Assembly: GCF_001475935.1 (NCBI RefSeq)
Contig: NZ_LDQA01000001.1
Span: 1-64,000, forward strand
DNA: 64,000 nucleotides
Reading direction: 5' to 3'
From: Aureimonas ureilytica
GTDB lineage: Bacteria; Pseudomonadota; Alphaproteobacteria; Rhizobiales; Rhizobiaceae
The notes beneath the pieces are model-generated. The model was not told the DNA's origin, searched no databases, and worked only from the letters and a program-made list of their open reading frames with translations. A program made the translations under genes and the position numbers. Of the stretch, positions 8,773 through 18,649 are shown in pieces (the first letter of the stretch is position 1; each line of letters begins with the position of its first letter).

Positions 8773-10122
8773 ATGAAGTTCGCGCGTCAACTGATCATCG
8801 CTTCGACGGCGCTCGCGTCGACCATGGGAATGGCGCAGGCCGGCGGCTTCCAGCGTGGAACGGCAGATACCGACATTCTCTACGAACCGGGCACGTTCTC
8901 CAATCGACTGAGCTTTACCTATGTTTCGCCCCAGCGCGGCTTCGAGTCGATCAACGGGGTTCGCGGCGACTACGGGACCTATACCGGCAGTTATCAGATC
9001 CCCAGCGCGGCCATCAAATTCGGCGGCGAAGCGGCCGCCTGCGCTGGCAACTACGTGGAGTCCTTCGCAGGGGAAGGCGATTACCGATCGCTTCCCGGGG
9101 GCGCCCAGCCCGCGCAGTTTCCCGGCGGGGCGCGCGTGCGCGATCTGGAATTCAAATCCAACGAATGGAGCGCGACCTGCCGCGTGAGCTATACGCAGGA
9201 TCGAATGCGCTTCAGCCTGCTTGGCGGATTGTTCGTCGAGGATTTCGAGTTCAACGGAACTTCGCTTGCCAACCGCAATATTTCGGCCAGCCTGCCGGCT
9301 TCCCTGAGCCGGACGTTGGGCGGTCTCGGGGCCAGCCTTCTGGTTCCGGTCGCACTGACGGCCGATACCGACGCAAGCAACAAGCCTGGCTATCGCATCG
9401 GCGCGGCCTTCGAGATCCCGGAGATCGCCCTGCGCGCTCAGGTGCTCTACCGCTCCGAAGTGAAGCATGACGACATCACAGGCACAGGCACTCTGGCCGC
9501 GACGGGAGACGCATTCGTCCAACTCGCGGATGGTCGTCGCCTTTCGATCCCAACCGCTGCGGCCTTCCTCGCCGGCAACGGTATTGCCGTTCCGTCGGCG
9601 CTGCTCTCGGCCCTTCCGACCACGGGAACGGTTCTGGCGAGCGGTCTTCCGGCCTATCAGAACACGGCCACGAGCCCGCAAAGCCTGAACGTCAATTTCC
9701 AGACCGGCATAGCAGAAGGCACGCTTCTGCTCGCTTCGTTCCGCTGGACGGACTGGAGCACCAACAAGGCCGTTGTGACGACGGTGGCGGGCATTTCCAA
9801 TGTCAGCCCCTATAATTGGGATGATGGCTACACCGTGAGCCTCGGCGTCGGCCGGGCCTTCAACGAGAACGTCTCGGGCAGCATTTCGATTGGCTACGAC
9901 AGCGGCGTCTCGCGCGGGTCCGAAACGACCTATACGGATATCTACACGCTGTCCGGCGGCGTCTCGCTCAAGAACAACAAGTGGGCGGAACTCCGCTTCG
10001 GTGGTCTCGTCGGCTACTGGACCGGCGGGAGCCAGAGCGTCAGTCGGGGTGCGCTTTTCAATGCGACGGTCGGCGACGACTGGGTCTATGCGGCAAATGC
10101 CTCGCTGAAGCTCAACTTCTGA
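8773..10122 (+). CDS. FadL/OmpP1-type outer-membrane transport protein
   Basis: This beta-barrel of about 449 residues is predicted to let long-chain fatty acids or other hydrophobic compounds cross the outer membrane. A signal peptide (FARQLIIASTALASTMG, cleavage after AQA near residue 22) precedes GGFQRGTADTDILYEPG. That block is the N-terminal hatch region typical of the family. The rest alternates aromatic and polar residues as beta strands do and ends in LKLNF, a C-terminal phenylalanine as expected for BAM-dependent barrels. The ATG at 8773 is used because a signal peptide follows it; the frame could extend to 8707. The gene stands alone, followed by a terminator. Confidence 0.85.
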   Translation: MKFARQLIIASTALASTMGMAQAGGFQRGTADTDILYEPGTFSNRLSFTYVSPQRGFESINGVRGDYGTYTGSYQIPSAAIKFGGEAAACAGNYVESFAGEGDYRSLPGGAQPAQFPGGARVRDLEFKSNEWSATCRVSYTQDRMRFSLLGGLFVEDFEFNGTSLANRNISASLPASLSRTLGGLGASLLVPVALTADTDASNKPGYRIGAAFEIPEIALRAQVLYRSEVKHDDITGTGTLAATGDAFVQLADGRRLSIPTAAAFLAGNGIAVPSALLSALPTTGTVLASGLPAYQNTATSPQSLNVNFQTGIAEGTLLLASFRWTDWSTNKAVVTTVAGISNVSPYNWDDGYTVSLGVGRAFNENVSGSISIGYDSGVSRGSETTYTDIYTLSGGVSLKNNKWAELRFGGLVGYWTGGSQSVSRGALFNATVGDDWVYAANASLKLNF

Positions 10123-10151
10123 CCGTCGTACCTACCGATCAATGAGCGTCT

Positions 10152-10178
10152 GCGCCCGGCTTCGTCCGGGCGCTTTTT
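10152..10178 (+). terminator. Terminator after the FadL-type gene
   Basis: A perfect 8-bp stem GCGCCCGG/CCGGGCGC with a 6-nt loop is followed directly by five T residues. Confidence 0.85.
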
Positions 10179-10625
10179 GTGTTGCCGGCTCGAAATCAAC
10201 TCGTTCGCAAAGTTGCCGAGGGGCATTCTGTGGAGTGACGGCAACAGTATTGTGCGATCTCATCGGATAACATGAATCCGCGAGATGGTGCCCCGTTGCC
10301 GCCATAAAAGAACGGCAAGACCCGGCAAGCATCATCGCTGGAAAGACTCGATTTTCCCTTGGGATTGGTCGGGTCGTTGAGGTGTCATGACGTTCGACCA
10401 AATTCCCGTCAGTAAGGTCGCTCAGGCCCTCGTCAGGCAACCGAATCTTCCTGGGAGCCGCCGCGATGTTGCGTGTCAACAAACGTCCGTCTCTCAGATG
10501 TCCGCTCAAAGGCGGAAGACGTTTGGCGCGATCACGATCGGTTCGTCTTGGGAAACTCGCGTCGAAGGTTCGATGGGCTCCAGCATGATTGTCCTTCGGA
10601 CTCGAGACGCTTGAGTTTCGTGCCG
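10179..10625 (+). other. Long leader upstream of exoR with paired inverted repeats
   Basis: No coding frame here is convincing over 447 bp. Two hairpins share the same stem core: GTTGCCG/CGGCAAC at 10212-10245 with a 20-nt loop, and TTGCCG/CGGCAA at 10296-10318 with an 11-nt loop. They could be operators or leader RNA structures. I cannot identify the promoter. Confidence 0.4.
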
Positions 10626-11441
10626 ATGCGTCTGACCGGTGTTTCCGTCCTATGCCTGCCACTTGTGATCGTCTGCAGCTTGGTGGGGCAAGCGTGGGCG
10701 CTCGATCCCTTGTCTCTGGCGGCAGACCCGCACAGCAAATCGCCGCGCGAGTTTTTCTCGATGGGCTTTGCGGCCTATAAGCGCGGCCACAAGCTCGAAG
10801 CCTTACAGGCTTTGCAGCGTGCGGCCGATCTCGGTCATGCCGGCGCGCGTTGGAAGCTCGGTCAGATGTATGCCGAAGGCGATGGCGTCAAGGAAGACGA
10901 TTTCGAAGCCTTCAAGATGTTCGAGGAAATCGTTCGGGATCAGGAAGACGATACGTCCTCCTCACCAAACGCGGCCTATGTCGCGAGCGCGGTGATCGCG
11001 CTGGCGGAGTATATGCGAAGCGGCATTCCCGGCACGCCCGTTTCGGCGGACCCGGCGCAGGCGCGCCAGCTTTACGCTCATGCGGCGACTTATTTTGGGG
11101 ACGCGCAGGCGCAGTTCGAACTGGGTCGAATGCTGCTCGCGGGCGAGGGCGGGCGCCCCAATCCTCGCCAAGCCGCGCGCTGGCTGCAACTCGCCGCCAA
11201 GAAGGGCTATGCGAAGGCCGAGGCGCTGCTCGGCTATCTTCTGTTCGATGGGGAGACGATCTCACTGCAGGCCGAGCCGGCCAAGGGGCTCGCCATGCTG
11301 ACGCGCGCGCTGAAGGCGGCGCCCGACAAGGACAAGGATTGGATTCGTCCGCTTCAGGAGGAGGCCTTCTCCCTGTCGAGCGAAACCGAACGACGCACAG
11401 CGCTGGCGTACGCGTCCCAGAGCGACTTGGACCCGCAATAA
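10626..11441 (+). CDS. exoR: Exopolysaccharide production regulator ExoR (Sel1-repeat periplasmic protein)
   Basis: ExoR is the periplasmic inhibitor of the ExoS-ChvI two-component system, which controls exopolysaccharide, motility and host-interaction genes in rhizobia. The 271-residue protein matches the family length (268 in Sinorhizobium). A signal peptide (residues 1-26, ending AWA) precedes Sel1/TPR-like repeats such as HAGARWKLGQMYAEGDGV and AQFELGRMLLAGEGG. The block GIPGTPV, and the sequence near the end WIRPLQEEAFSLSSE followed by RR, fit the ExoR pattern I know. The ATG at 10626 gives a clean signal peptide. It is convergent with xthA, an association also seen in rhizobia. ExoS and ChvI are not in the window. 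Confidence 0.85.
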   Translation: MRLTGVSVLCLPLVIVCSLVGQAWALDPLSLAADPHSKSPREFFSMGFAAYKRGHKLEALQALQRAADLGHAGARWKLGQMYAEGDGVKEDDFEAFKMFEEIVRDQEDDTSSSPNAAYVASAVIALAEYMRSGIPGTPVSADPAQARQLYAHAATYFGDAQAQFELGRMLLAGEGGRPNPRQAARWLQLAAKKGYAKAEALLGYLLFDGETISLQAEPAKGLAMLTRALKAAPDKDKDWIRPLQEEAFSLSSETERRTALAYASQSDLDPQ

Positions 11442-11479
11442 GCGGCCAGCCGAATCGGCCAGCTTTCAGTCGCGGGTTC

Positions 11480-12262
11480 TCAGTCTTCGATATTGAGCAC
11501 GACCGGAACGTGGTCGGAGGGCTTTTCCCAAGCCCGGACATATTTGTCGATCCGCACGCCCTTCATGGCCGCCGATAGCTCGGGAGACAGGAGCATATGG
11601 TCGATGCGGATGCCGTTGTTCTTCGGCCAAGCGCCGGCCTGATAGTCCCAGAACGTGTAGGTCTGCGCGCGGTCCGTGGTGGCGCGAAGGGCATCGACCA
11701 GACCCAGATTCATCAGGCGACGATAAGCGGCGCGGCTTTCCGGCTGATACAGCGCGTCCCCCAGCCAATCGGCGGCATTCTTGGCGTCTTCCGGCTGCGG
11801 GATCACGTTGTAATCTCCCGCGAGAACGAACGGCGTCTCCTCAGCCAACCATTGCCGTGCAGTGCTCTCCAGACGCTCCATCCAGCGAAGCTTATAGGGG
11901 AATTTATCCGTGCCGACCGGGTTGCCGTTGGGAAGGTACAGGGAGGCGATGCGGATCGGACCTCGGCTCGTCGACCATAGCCCCGATAGGAAGCGCGCCT
12001 GCTCGTCCGTCTCGTCGCCAGCCAGCCCGCGCTCGATCGAGAGGGCTGGGGTCTTCGACACGAGCGCGACGCCGTTGAAGCCTTTCTGGCCATGTGTTTC
12101 GATCTGCCAGCCGCGCGCTTCGATCTCGGAGCGCGGGAAGGCCTCATCAACGCTCTTGATCTCCTGAAGGCAGGCCACGTCAGGCTGACACTCGTCCAGC
12201 CATTGAAGAAGAGCGTCGAGCCGCGCCTTGACGCCGTTGATGTTCCATGTGGCGACCAGCAT
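11480..12262 (-). CDS. xthA: Exodeoxyribonuclease III
   Basis: This AP endonuclease and 3'-5' exonuclease works in base excision repair. The 260-residue protein starts at the ATG at 12262 and carries the exonuclease III family motifs in order: ATWNINGVKARL near residue 4, CLQEIK with the catalytic glutamate, LYLPNGNP, AGDYNVIP, and IDHML and SDHVPV at the C-terminus with the catalytic aspartate and histidine. A longer frame reaches 12313, but homology starts at MLVATWN. Confidence 0.95.
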   Translation of the reverse strand: MLVATWNINGVKARLDALLQWLDECQPDVACLQEIKSVDEAFPRSEIEARGWQIETHGQKGFNGVALVSKTPALSIERGLAGDETDEQARFLSGLWSTSRGPIRIASLYLPNGNPVGTDKFPYKLRWMERLESTARQWLAEETPFVLAGDYNVIPQPEDAKNAADWLGDALYQPESRAAYRRLMNLGLVDALRATTDRAQTYTFWDYQAGAWPKNNGIRIDHMLLSPELSAAMKGVRIDKYVRAWEKPSDHVPVVLNIED

Positions 12263-12396
12263 CGAAACTCTCCGTGAAACCCGAGGCCGGCGAAGACCGT
12301 TTGGGACCACCACAATCCATCATAGCGGCCCCAAAAGACGCGGCTGGCGCTTTTGGGTCGCTGACCTGCCGGCCATGCCCTTGCGGGCGCGCCCTG

Positions 12397-12744
12397 TCAA
12401 ATCGAGAAGGAGGTTCCGCATCCGCAGGAGGCGACGGCGTTCGGATTGCGGATCTGGAAGGACTGGCCCATGAGATCGTCCACGAAATCCACGACCGATC
12501 CGTCCAGATAGGCGAGGGAGGTCTGGTCGATAACCACCCGCGCGCCGTCCTTCTCGATCACCAGATCGTCGGCTTCGGAATCGTGCGTCAGGTTGAACTT
12601 GTAGGAAAAACCGGAGCATCCGCCCCCTTCCACCGAAATGCGCAAGGCGTTCTCGCTGGGCGTCTTTTGTAGGATGGACAGGATCCGCCGTGCGGCTGCG
12701 TCGGAAACCGTGACGGGCGTCGTCGTTGCGAGCACTTCGCTCAT
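12397..12744 (-). CDS. erpA: Iron-sulfur cluster insertion protein, ErpA/IscA type
   Basis: This A-type carrier delivers Fe-S clusters to apoproteins. The 115-residue protein has the three conserved cysteines: C43 in GGGCSGFSY and C107 and C109 in the C-terminal CGCGTSF. It is transcribed divergently from dgt, with about 135 bp between their starts, a pairing common in this order. A longer open frame upstream (to 13581) is a shadow of dgt. Confidence 0.94.
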   Translation of the reverse strand: MSEVLATTTPVTVSDAAARRILSILQKTPSENALRISVEGGGCSGFSYKFNLTHDSEADDLVIEKDGARVVIDQTSLAYLDGSVVDFVDDLMGQSFQIRNPNAVASCGCGTSFSI

Positions 12745-12879
12745 GTCGAATTCGGCCAGCGGAACGCGCTGTCCGACCTCTGCTTGTTGACCTCGTGCTC
12801 CTAACGTATGGATGCGCTCCCGGTGGGTCAACGCCGGGCCGGACCGATGTTTCGGCGCGCAGGCGAAGGGATAGGCTGC

Positions 12880-14097
12880 ATGGCGGAGGACTCGAGCTTT
12901 ATCCCGATCGGCTTCGGCCGCTGCGCTCTCGCGCCCTTTGCGAGCGATCCCGAGCGGTCGCGCGGCCGCCTCGTGGCGGAGTCGGACAGCCCGACGCGCA
13001 CGCCGTTTCAGCGCGACCGGGATCGGATCATCCATTCCACAGCCTTTCGCCGGCTCAAGCACAAGACCCAGGTTTTCGTCGCCTATGAGGGCGATCACTT
13101 CCGCACGCGCCTGACCCATACGATCGAGGTTTCGCAGATCGCTCGCGCCTTCGCGCGTGCGCTTCGGCTGGACGAGGATCTGACCGAGGCGATCGCGCTG
13201 GTCCATGATTTCGGCCATACGCCCTTCGGCCACGCCGGAGAGCGAGCGCTCGACCGCTGCATGGCGCCCTATGGTGGCTTCGACCACAATGCGCAGTCGC
13301 TGCGGATCGTGACGGCGCTGGAACGGCGCTATGCGGAGTTCGACGGTCTGAACCTCAGCTTCGAAACGCTGGAGGGGCTGGTCAAACACAATGGACCCAT
13401 GCTCGGTCCTCACTCGACCTGGCAGGGTGAGGTGCCCCGCCCGATCCTCGAATTCGACGCGCGCTATCCACTCGATCTCTCTCGGTTCGCGAGCCTGGAA
13501 GCCCAGGCGGCCGCAATTTCCGACGACATCGCCTATAACACTCACGATCTGGACGATGGGCTGCGAGCCGGGCTGATCCATTTGGATGATCTCGCCGAAC
13601 TGGATCTAGCAGGTTCCATTCTGCGGAACGTTCGAGCCCAATATTCCAATCTCGACCCGGCCCGCATGGCGAACGAGATCATGCGCCGCCACATCACGCG
13701 CATGGTCGAAGACGTGATCACCGCGACCTTGCGACGGTTGCAGGAGGATCGCATCGAGACGGCGCAGGATGTGCGCGATGCTGGCCGCACCCTCCTATGC
13801 TTCTCGCCCGAGATGGAAGAACTGGCGCGCCGGACCAAGAGCTTCCTGTTTGCCCGAGTCTATCGCAGCCCAAGCGTCTCGCGTGTCATGACGCGGGCGG
13901 AGACCTTGGTCGAGGATCTGTACCATCGCTTTGTCGCCGCTCCTCGAGAAATGCACGGAGCCTGGAGCGAGGCGTTGGAAGGTCTGGACGAGGCGCGCCT
14001 CGCACGGCGCGTTTCGGACTATCTCTCCGGTATGACCGACAGCTACGCGGTATCGGAACATCGCCGCTTGTTTGACGATACGCCCGAATTGCGTTAG
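12880..14097 (+). CDS. dgt: Deoxyguanosinetriphosphate triphosphohydrolase-like protein
   Basis: This is an HD-domain dNTP triphosphohydrolase, which removes triphosphate from dGTP and related nucleotides. The protein has 405 residues. Metal ligands are visible in order: [12 protein letters not shown] (H near residue 80), then [15 protein letters not shown] containing the HD pair, and the late [13 protein letters not shown] block. The N-terminal [13 protein letters not shown] stretch is the family's substrate-binding signature. The ATG at 12880 is used; a start at 12808 is possible but extends toward the erpA promoter. Confidence 0.94.
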   Translation: MAEDSSFIPIGFGRCALAPFASDPERSRGRLVAESDSPTRTPFQRDRDRIIHSTAFRRLKHKTQVFVAYEGDHFRTRLTHTIEVSQIARAFARALRLDEDLTEAIALVHDFGHTPFGHAGERALDRCMAPYGGFDHNAQSLRIVTALERRYAEFDGLNLSFETLEGLVKHNGPMLGPHSTWQGEVPRPILEFDARYPLDLSRFASLEAQAAAISDDIAYNTHDLDDGLRAGLIHLDDLAELDLAGSILRNVRAQYSNLDPARMANEIMRRHITRMVEDVITATLRRLQEDRIETAQDVRDAGRTLLCFSPEMEELARRTKSFLFARVYRSPSVSRVMTRAETLVEDLYHRFVAAPREMHGAWSEALEGLDEARLARRVSDYLSGMTDSYAVSEHRRLFDDTPELR

Positions 14098-14175
14098 GCG
14101 CGCCGCTTCAACTCCCGTTCGGAAGAGCGGTGGGCGGCGTTTCGTTGTGCCGGTTTCTCCAATCTGGACCTGATC

Positions 14176-15927
14176 ATGAATATCTTCACCGACTTCGAGC
14201 AGCGCGTTCGCAAAGCAGTGGAAGCTATTCTCTCCGCACGCGGAATTGAGGGAGCCGATCTCTCCCGCATTACCGTCGAGCCGCCACGCGACGCCAGCCA
14301 TGGCGATCTGGCGACGAATGCCGCCATGGTTCTCGCCAAGCCGCTGGGACTGAAGCCGCGCGACCTGGCGGACGATATCGCTGCCAAGCTCGCGGACGAC
14401 GCGGATGTCGCATCGGTCGAGATCGCCGGGCCGGGTTTCATCAATCTGCGTCTCCACCCGGCTTTTTGGACGAACCATCTCCACGCGCTTCTGATCCAGG
14501 GCTTGGATTACGGTCGTGGTGCGTCGACCGGGCACCGCGTGAACGTCGAATATGTATCGGCCAACCCTACCGGGCCCCTTCACGTCGGCCATTGCCGGGG
14601 CGCTGTCGTCGGTGATGCGATCGCCAATTTGATGGGCTTTGCCGGTCATGACGTGACCAAGGAATATTACATCAACGATGCGGGCGAGCAGGTGAACGTC
14701 CTCGCCCGCTCCGTTTTCCTGCGCTATCGCGAGGCGCTGGGGGAAACGATCGGCGAGATTCCGGCCGGGCTTTATCCCGGCGACTACCTGAAGACGGTCG
14801 GCTCGGCACTCGCCATCCGCTACGGCCGCGCGCTTCTGGAGCAGGATGAGGCCGAATGGCTTCCCGTCGTGAAGGCCTATGCCATCAGCGCCATGATGAT
14901 GAGCATTCGGGACGACCTGAAGGCGCTCAACATCGCGCAGGACGTGTTCTTCTCCGAGAAGACGCTGCATGAGGGCGAGCCGAGCCGTATTGCCGCCAGC
15001 GTGGAGGCGCTGCGCGAGCGTGGTTTCGTGTATCAGGGCACATTGCCGCCACCCAAGGGCCAGCTCCCGGAGGATTGGGAAGACCGCGAGCAGACGCTGC
15101 TGCGCTCGACCGATGTCGGGGATGACGTCGACCGCCCGCTCGTCAAGTCGAATGGCGCCTACACATACTTCGCGGCCGACGTGGCCTATTTCGCGGACAA
15201 GTTCGCACGCGGCTTCGATGAGATGGTCTATGTGCTCGGCGCGGACCATGGTGGCTATGTGAAGCGTCTGGAAGCGGTGGCCAAGGCCGTGTCCGGCGGC
15301 AAGGCCGAGGTCGATGTCGTCCTGTGTCAGCTCGTGAAGCTGTTTCGCAACGGCGAGCCGGTTAAAATGTCCAAGCGCGCCGGCGAGTTCGTGACGTTGG
15401 CTGATGTGGTGGAAGAGGTCGGCCGCGACGCCGTTCGCTTCATGATGCTCTTCCGCAAGAGTGACGCGCCGCTGGACTTCGACTTTCAGAAAGTCACCGA
15501 ACAGTCGAAAGACAATCCGGTTTTCTACGTTCAGTACGCACACGCCCGCGCTCGGTCGATCGTGCGTCAGGCGCAGGCCGAGGGCATCGACGTGTCGGCT
15601 CTGGACCGGGTCGATCGCGATGCGTTGGCGCGTCTGACGGACGAGGGGGAGGTCGCGCTGGTGCGCAAGCTGTCGGAATATCCACGTTTGATTCAAAGCG
15701 CGGCCCAGGCCAAGGAACCACACCGCCTTGCATTCTATCTCTACGACGTCGCGTCGGCCTTCCACGGGCAGTATAATCGCGGCAAGGATCAGCCTGAGTT
15801 ACGCTTCGTTAAGCCTAACGATGTGACAATGACCGCAGCTCGATTGGGATTGGTTCAAGCCGTCGCCTTCGTCATCGCCTCGGGTCTCAGTCTGGTCGGC
15901 GTATCGGCCCCCGAGGAAATGCGTTGA
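14176..15927 (+). CDS. argS: Arginyl-tRNA synthetase
   Basis: This 583-residue class I synthetase charges tRNA-Arg. It has the N-terminal Add-1 domain, then the HIGH region [14 protein letters not shown] (about residues 131-144). The KMSKS-like loop is [10 protein letters not shown] near residue 397, so this enzyme has KMSK-R. The C-terminal DALR anticodon-binding domain includes the [11 protein letters not shown] block. It heads the block argS, SPOR protein, nagZ that is conserved in Hyphomicrobiales. Confidence 0.98.
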   Translation: MNIFTDFEQRVRKAVEAILSARGIEGADLSRITVEPPRDASHGDLATNAAMVLAKPLGLKPRDLADDIAAKLADDADVASVEIAGPGFINLRLHPAFWTNHLHALLIQGLDYGRGASTGHRVNVEYVSANPTGPLHVGHCRGAVVGDAIANLMGFAGHDVTKEYYINDAGEQVNVLARSVFLRYREALGETIGEIPAGLYPGDYLKTVGSALAIRYGRALLEQDEAEWLPVVKAYAISAMMMSIRDDLKALNIAQDVFFSEKTLHEGEPSRIAASVEALRERGFVYQGTLPPPKGQLPEDWEDREQTLLRSTDVGDDVDRPLVKSNGAYTYFAADVAYFADKFARGFDEMVYVLGADHGGYVKRLEAVAKAVSGGKAEVDVVLCQLVKLFRNGEPVKMSKRAGEFVTLADVVEEVGRDAVRFMMLFRKSDAPLDFDFQKVTEQSKDNPVFYVQYAHARARSIVRQAQAEGIDVSALDRVDRDALARLTDEGEVALVRKLSEYPRLIQSAAQAKEPHRLAFYLYDVASAFHGQYNRGKDQPELRFVKPNDVTMTAARLGLVQAVAFVIASGLSLVGVSAPEEMR

Positions 15928-16030
15928 CGCTCCACGCTTTGACCATGTTCGACCCATAGGGCGGAAGGACGTTCAGGAAATGACGGGTCGCCTCGGTTCT
16001 AGGGGGTGATCCTTGCGTGAGGTCGGCGCG

Positions 16031-17449
16031 ATGAAGGACTACAGGGACGCCCATTTCTCCGCGGCCGATCGCGATCCTTTTGCGGATCTCGTTCGCGCCG
16101 TCGAGGGCTCGTCGGGGCGTGGTTCTTCGCAGGCTGCCCGCCAGGATTGGGCGGGTTCGCATGGCTATGAACCCGTTCTCGGGCCGGAAGATCGCGTGGC
16201 CGCCCCCATGCCGCAGGGGCGCCCGTCGCGACCGGTGAACGCGGAGACCCAGGAAGCCCTGCGCAATCTTAGCCAACCTGCACGCCCCCGCGATCGTTAT
16301 CCGACGGAAACACAATCGTTCGCGCCGGCTCGGGAAATCGAGCCCGAGCCCTATGTCGCGCCGCGTCAGCAATTGTCCGACACCCGCCAGACTTTGACGC
16401 TGGATGATTTCGACGATCTCATCGCCAGCGAATGGGCCGCGATGCAGCCCGCTCCACAAGCCTATGACGAAGACGAATACGGCTATCACGATGATCGGTA
16501 TGGCGAAGAGGCCGCCGCCAACGTGCGTCGTCCGTCGCGCTTGCGCAAGTTCGCGATGGTCATGGGCGGCATGGCCGCGACCGTTGTGGTCGCCGTGGCT
16601 GGAACGATGGTTTACACCGGCGGCGGCTCGCTCGCGCCGGGCAATGACGGACCGATCCTGATCAAGGCCGACGCTCAGCCCTACAAGGTCGTTCCGGCGG
16701 AGACGGGCGGTCGAACGATCCCGAACCAGAACAAGGCGGTTTACGAGCACGTTGCGGCCGGAAACGCCAAGGTCGATGCGCCGACGCAGCGCAAGCTCGT
16801 GACCGCGATGGAAGAGCCGATCGACATTTCGGAGAACGACGACGCATCGTCCGCCGCTCTTCCTGGCGTCATGGTCGGAGAGAATGTCGCATTACCGAGC
16901 GAATCGGATGCCGAGCCCGAAGTGCCGCCGGCGCCCGGCGCGCAGGTCGCCTCGGCAGAAGGGACGCTCCAACCGCGCAAGGTTCGCACACTGACGGTGC
17001 GCCCGGACGGCTCGCTCGCGCCTGCAGCCGAAGAGGCGAGTATCGCCGGCCAGCCGGCCATGCTGCCGACGTCTTCGACGCCGATCGCCCATAAGCCGGC
17101 CGCGGCGGCCCCGGTTGCCGCAGTTGTTGCGCCGACCATGCCGGCCGCCGCTCCGCAGCCCGACCCCGTTCAGGTGGCGTCGGTTCAGCCAGCGCAGCCG
17201 AGCGACGATGCGTTCTTTGTGCAGATTTCCTCGCAGCCGAGCCAGGCGTTGGCCGAAGAATCGATGGCCAACCTGTCCAAGCGGTTTTCCAGCGTGATCG
17301 GCGGCCGCAATGTCGGCATCAAGTCGGCCGAGATCGCGGGCAAGGGAACGTTCTATCGCGTTCGCGTGGCAGCCAAGACCAAGGGCGAGGCGGCATCCCT
17401 GTGCGACAGCCTGAAATCTGCCGGCGGAAGCTGTTTCGTGACGCGCTGA
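16031..17449 (+). CDS. SPOR-domain membrane protein
   Basis: This protein of about 472 residues is predicted to bind denuded peptidoglycan at the division site. A long, proline- and charge-rich cytoplasmic part (residues 1-172) precedes one membrane segment (FAMVMGGMAATVVVAVAGTM, about 174-193). A disordered alanine- and proline-rich periplasmic linker follows. The C-terminal SPOR domain (about residues 395-472) begins with FFVQISSQPS and contains GTFYRVRV. The start is uncertain: the ATG at 16031 has GAGG eight bases upstream, while an in-frame TTG at 16013 has AGGGGG six bases upstream. Confidence 0.88.
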   Translation: MKDYRDAHFSAADRDPFADLVRAVEGSSGRGSSQAARQDWAGSHGYEPVLGPEDRVAAPMPQGRPSRPVNAETQEALRNLSQPARPRDRYPTETQSFAPAREIEPEPYVAPRQQLSDTRQTLTLDDFDDLIASEWAAMQPAPQAYDEDEYGYHDDRYGEEAAANVRRPSRLRKFAMVMGGMAATVVVAVAGTMVYTGGGSLAPGNDGPILIKADAQPYKVVPAETGGRTIPNQNKAVYEHVAAGNAKVDAPTQRKLVTAMEEPIDISENDDASSAALPGVMVGENVALPSESDAEPEVPPAPGAQVASAEGTLQPRKVRTLTVRPDGSLAPAAEEASIAGQPAMLPTSSTPIAHKPAAAAPVAAVVAPTMPAAAPQPDPVQVASVQPAQPSDDAFFVQISSQPSQALAEESMANLSKRFSSVIGGRNVGIKSAEIAGKGTFYRVRVAAKTKGEAASLCDSLKSAGGSCFVTR

Positions 17450-17544
17450 GCCTCGCGGCGGGTCTCACGATCGGCGTTCACGCGCCTCGGAGTGGCGGGC
17501 CGACTGCGCCCGCTCCAGAGCAATTGCATCCTATGGACGTGTCG

Positions 17545-18570
17545 ATGAGTGGAACCAAGGCTTGGATTTCCGGCTGCAGCGGACTTCGGCTGACCGCCGA
17601 CGAGCGCAGTTTCTTTCAGGACGCGCGGCCCTGGGGCTATATCCTTTTCGGTCGAAATATTTCCGAAGCTGCGCAGGTTCGTGACCTCGTGGCGGAGTTG
17701 CAAAGCCTCGACGGCCGCGACACCGTGCCTGTCTTGATCGACCAGGAAGGCGGCCGCGTTCAGCGCCTCCGGCCTCCGCTTTCGCCGCGCTTTCCGCCTT
17801 CGGCGACGATCGGGCAGGTCTACGCTGCCGATCGCGACAAGGGCAGGCGGGCCGCATGGCTTCAAGGCCGCCTGCTGGCACACGACCTTCGACAGGGTTA
17901 CGGCATCAATGTCGATTGCCTTCCCTGTCTCGACGTGCCGCAACCCGGCGCGCATTCGGTGATCGGGGACCGCGCCTATTCGGACGATCCGGGCAGCGTC
18001 GCCGAACTCGGCGGACTCGCCGCACGTGGCCTGATGGCGGGCGCGGTTCTTCCCGTCATGAAGCACATACCGGGGCATGGGCGTGGCAACGCCGATAGCC
18101 ATTTGGAACTGCCGCGCGTAACGGCGGAGCGCGCCGATCTGGAAGGTTTCGATTTCCGGCCATTCCGCGATCTGCGCGATCTGCCAGCGGGAATGACCGC
18201 CCATCTCCTGTTTGAGGCGCTCGACCCGGCGCATCCCACGACGCTGTCTTCCATCGTCATCAACGAGATCATTCGCGGCCTGATCGGCTTCGACGGATTG
18301 TTGATGAGCGACGACATGTCGATGAAGGCGCTACAGGGCGAAATGGGCGAGCTGGCGAAAGGCGCGATTTCTGCGGGCTGCGATCTGGCGCTTCATTGCA
18401 ACGGCGACATGACAGAGATGGTGCAAGTGGCCGCCGGCGTTCCCGAACTGGGCGGACGCGCCAGCGAGCGCGCGGAACGGGCGCTGGACGTAATTCGCGT
18501 CGCCCCGGAAGCTCTGGACGAGCCGATGCTTCGCGAAGAGTTCACCAGACTCACGGCGACTCTCGCTTGA
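17545..18570 (+). CDS. nagZ: Beta-N-acetylhexosaminidase (cell-wall recycling)
   Basis: This glycoside hydrolase family 3 enzyme removes N-acetylglucosamine from anhydro-muropeptides in the cytoplasm. The 341-residue protein carries the family signature KHIPGHGRGNADSH (about residues 173-186), with the catalytic His and Asp. VLIDQEGGRVQRL lies near residues 64-76 and LLMSDDMSMKAL near residue 253, the latter with the aspartate nucleophile. An in-frame ATG at 17533 would add four residues. In related genomes scpA and scpB usually follow; here they do not. Confidence 0.94.
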   Translation: MSGTKAWISGCSGLRLTADERSFFQDARPWGYILFGRNISEAAQVRDLVAELQSLDGRDTVPVLIDQEGGRVQRLRPPLSPRFPPSATIGQVYAADRDKGRRAAWLQGRLLAHDLRQGYGINVDCLPCLDVPQPGAHSVIGDRAYSDDPGSVAELGGLAARGLMAGAVLPVMKHIPGHGRGNADSHLELPRVTAERADLEGFDFRPFRDLRDLPAGMTAHLLFEALDPAHPTTLSSIVINEIIRGLIGFDGLLMSDDMSMKALQGEMGELAKGAISAGCDLALHCNGDMTEMVQVAAGVPELGGRASERAERALDVIRVAPEALDEPMLREEFTRLTATLA

Positions 18571-18649
18571 GGGCAGTGGGCTTCGGCTTTAATTGACTGA
18601 GACGATCAAGTTCTGATCGGTCGATGAGCGAGGCTGAGGAGCGCGACAC

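Noticed and set aside
10387-10614. 75-codon plus-strand frame upstream of exoR
   Set aside because: Codon use is poor and it overlaps frames on the other strand and the exoR N-terminal extension. No ribosome-binding site or homology is evident.
13795-15765. 656-codon minus-strand open frame opposite dgt and argS
   Set aside because: Long antisense frames are common in GC-rich genes. The translation lacks domains and mirrors the argS codon pattern.
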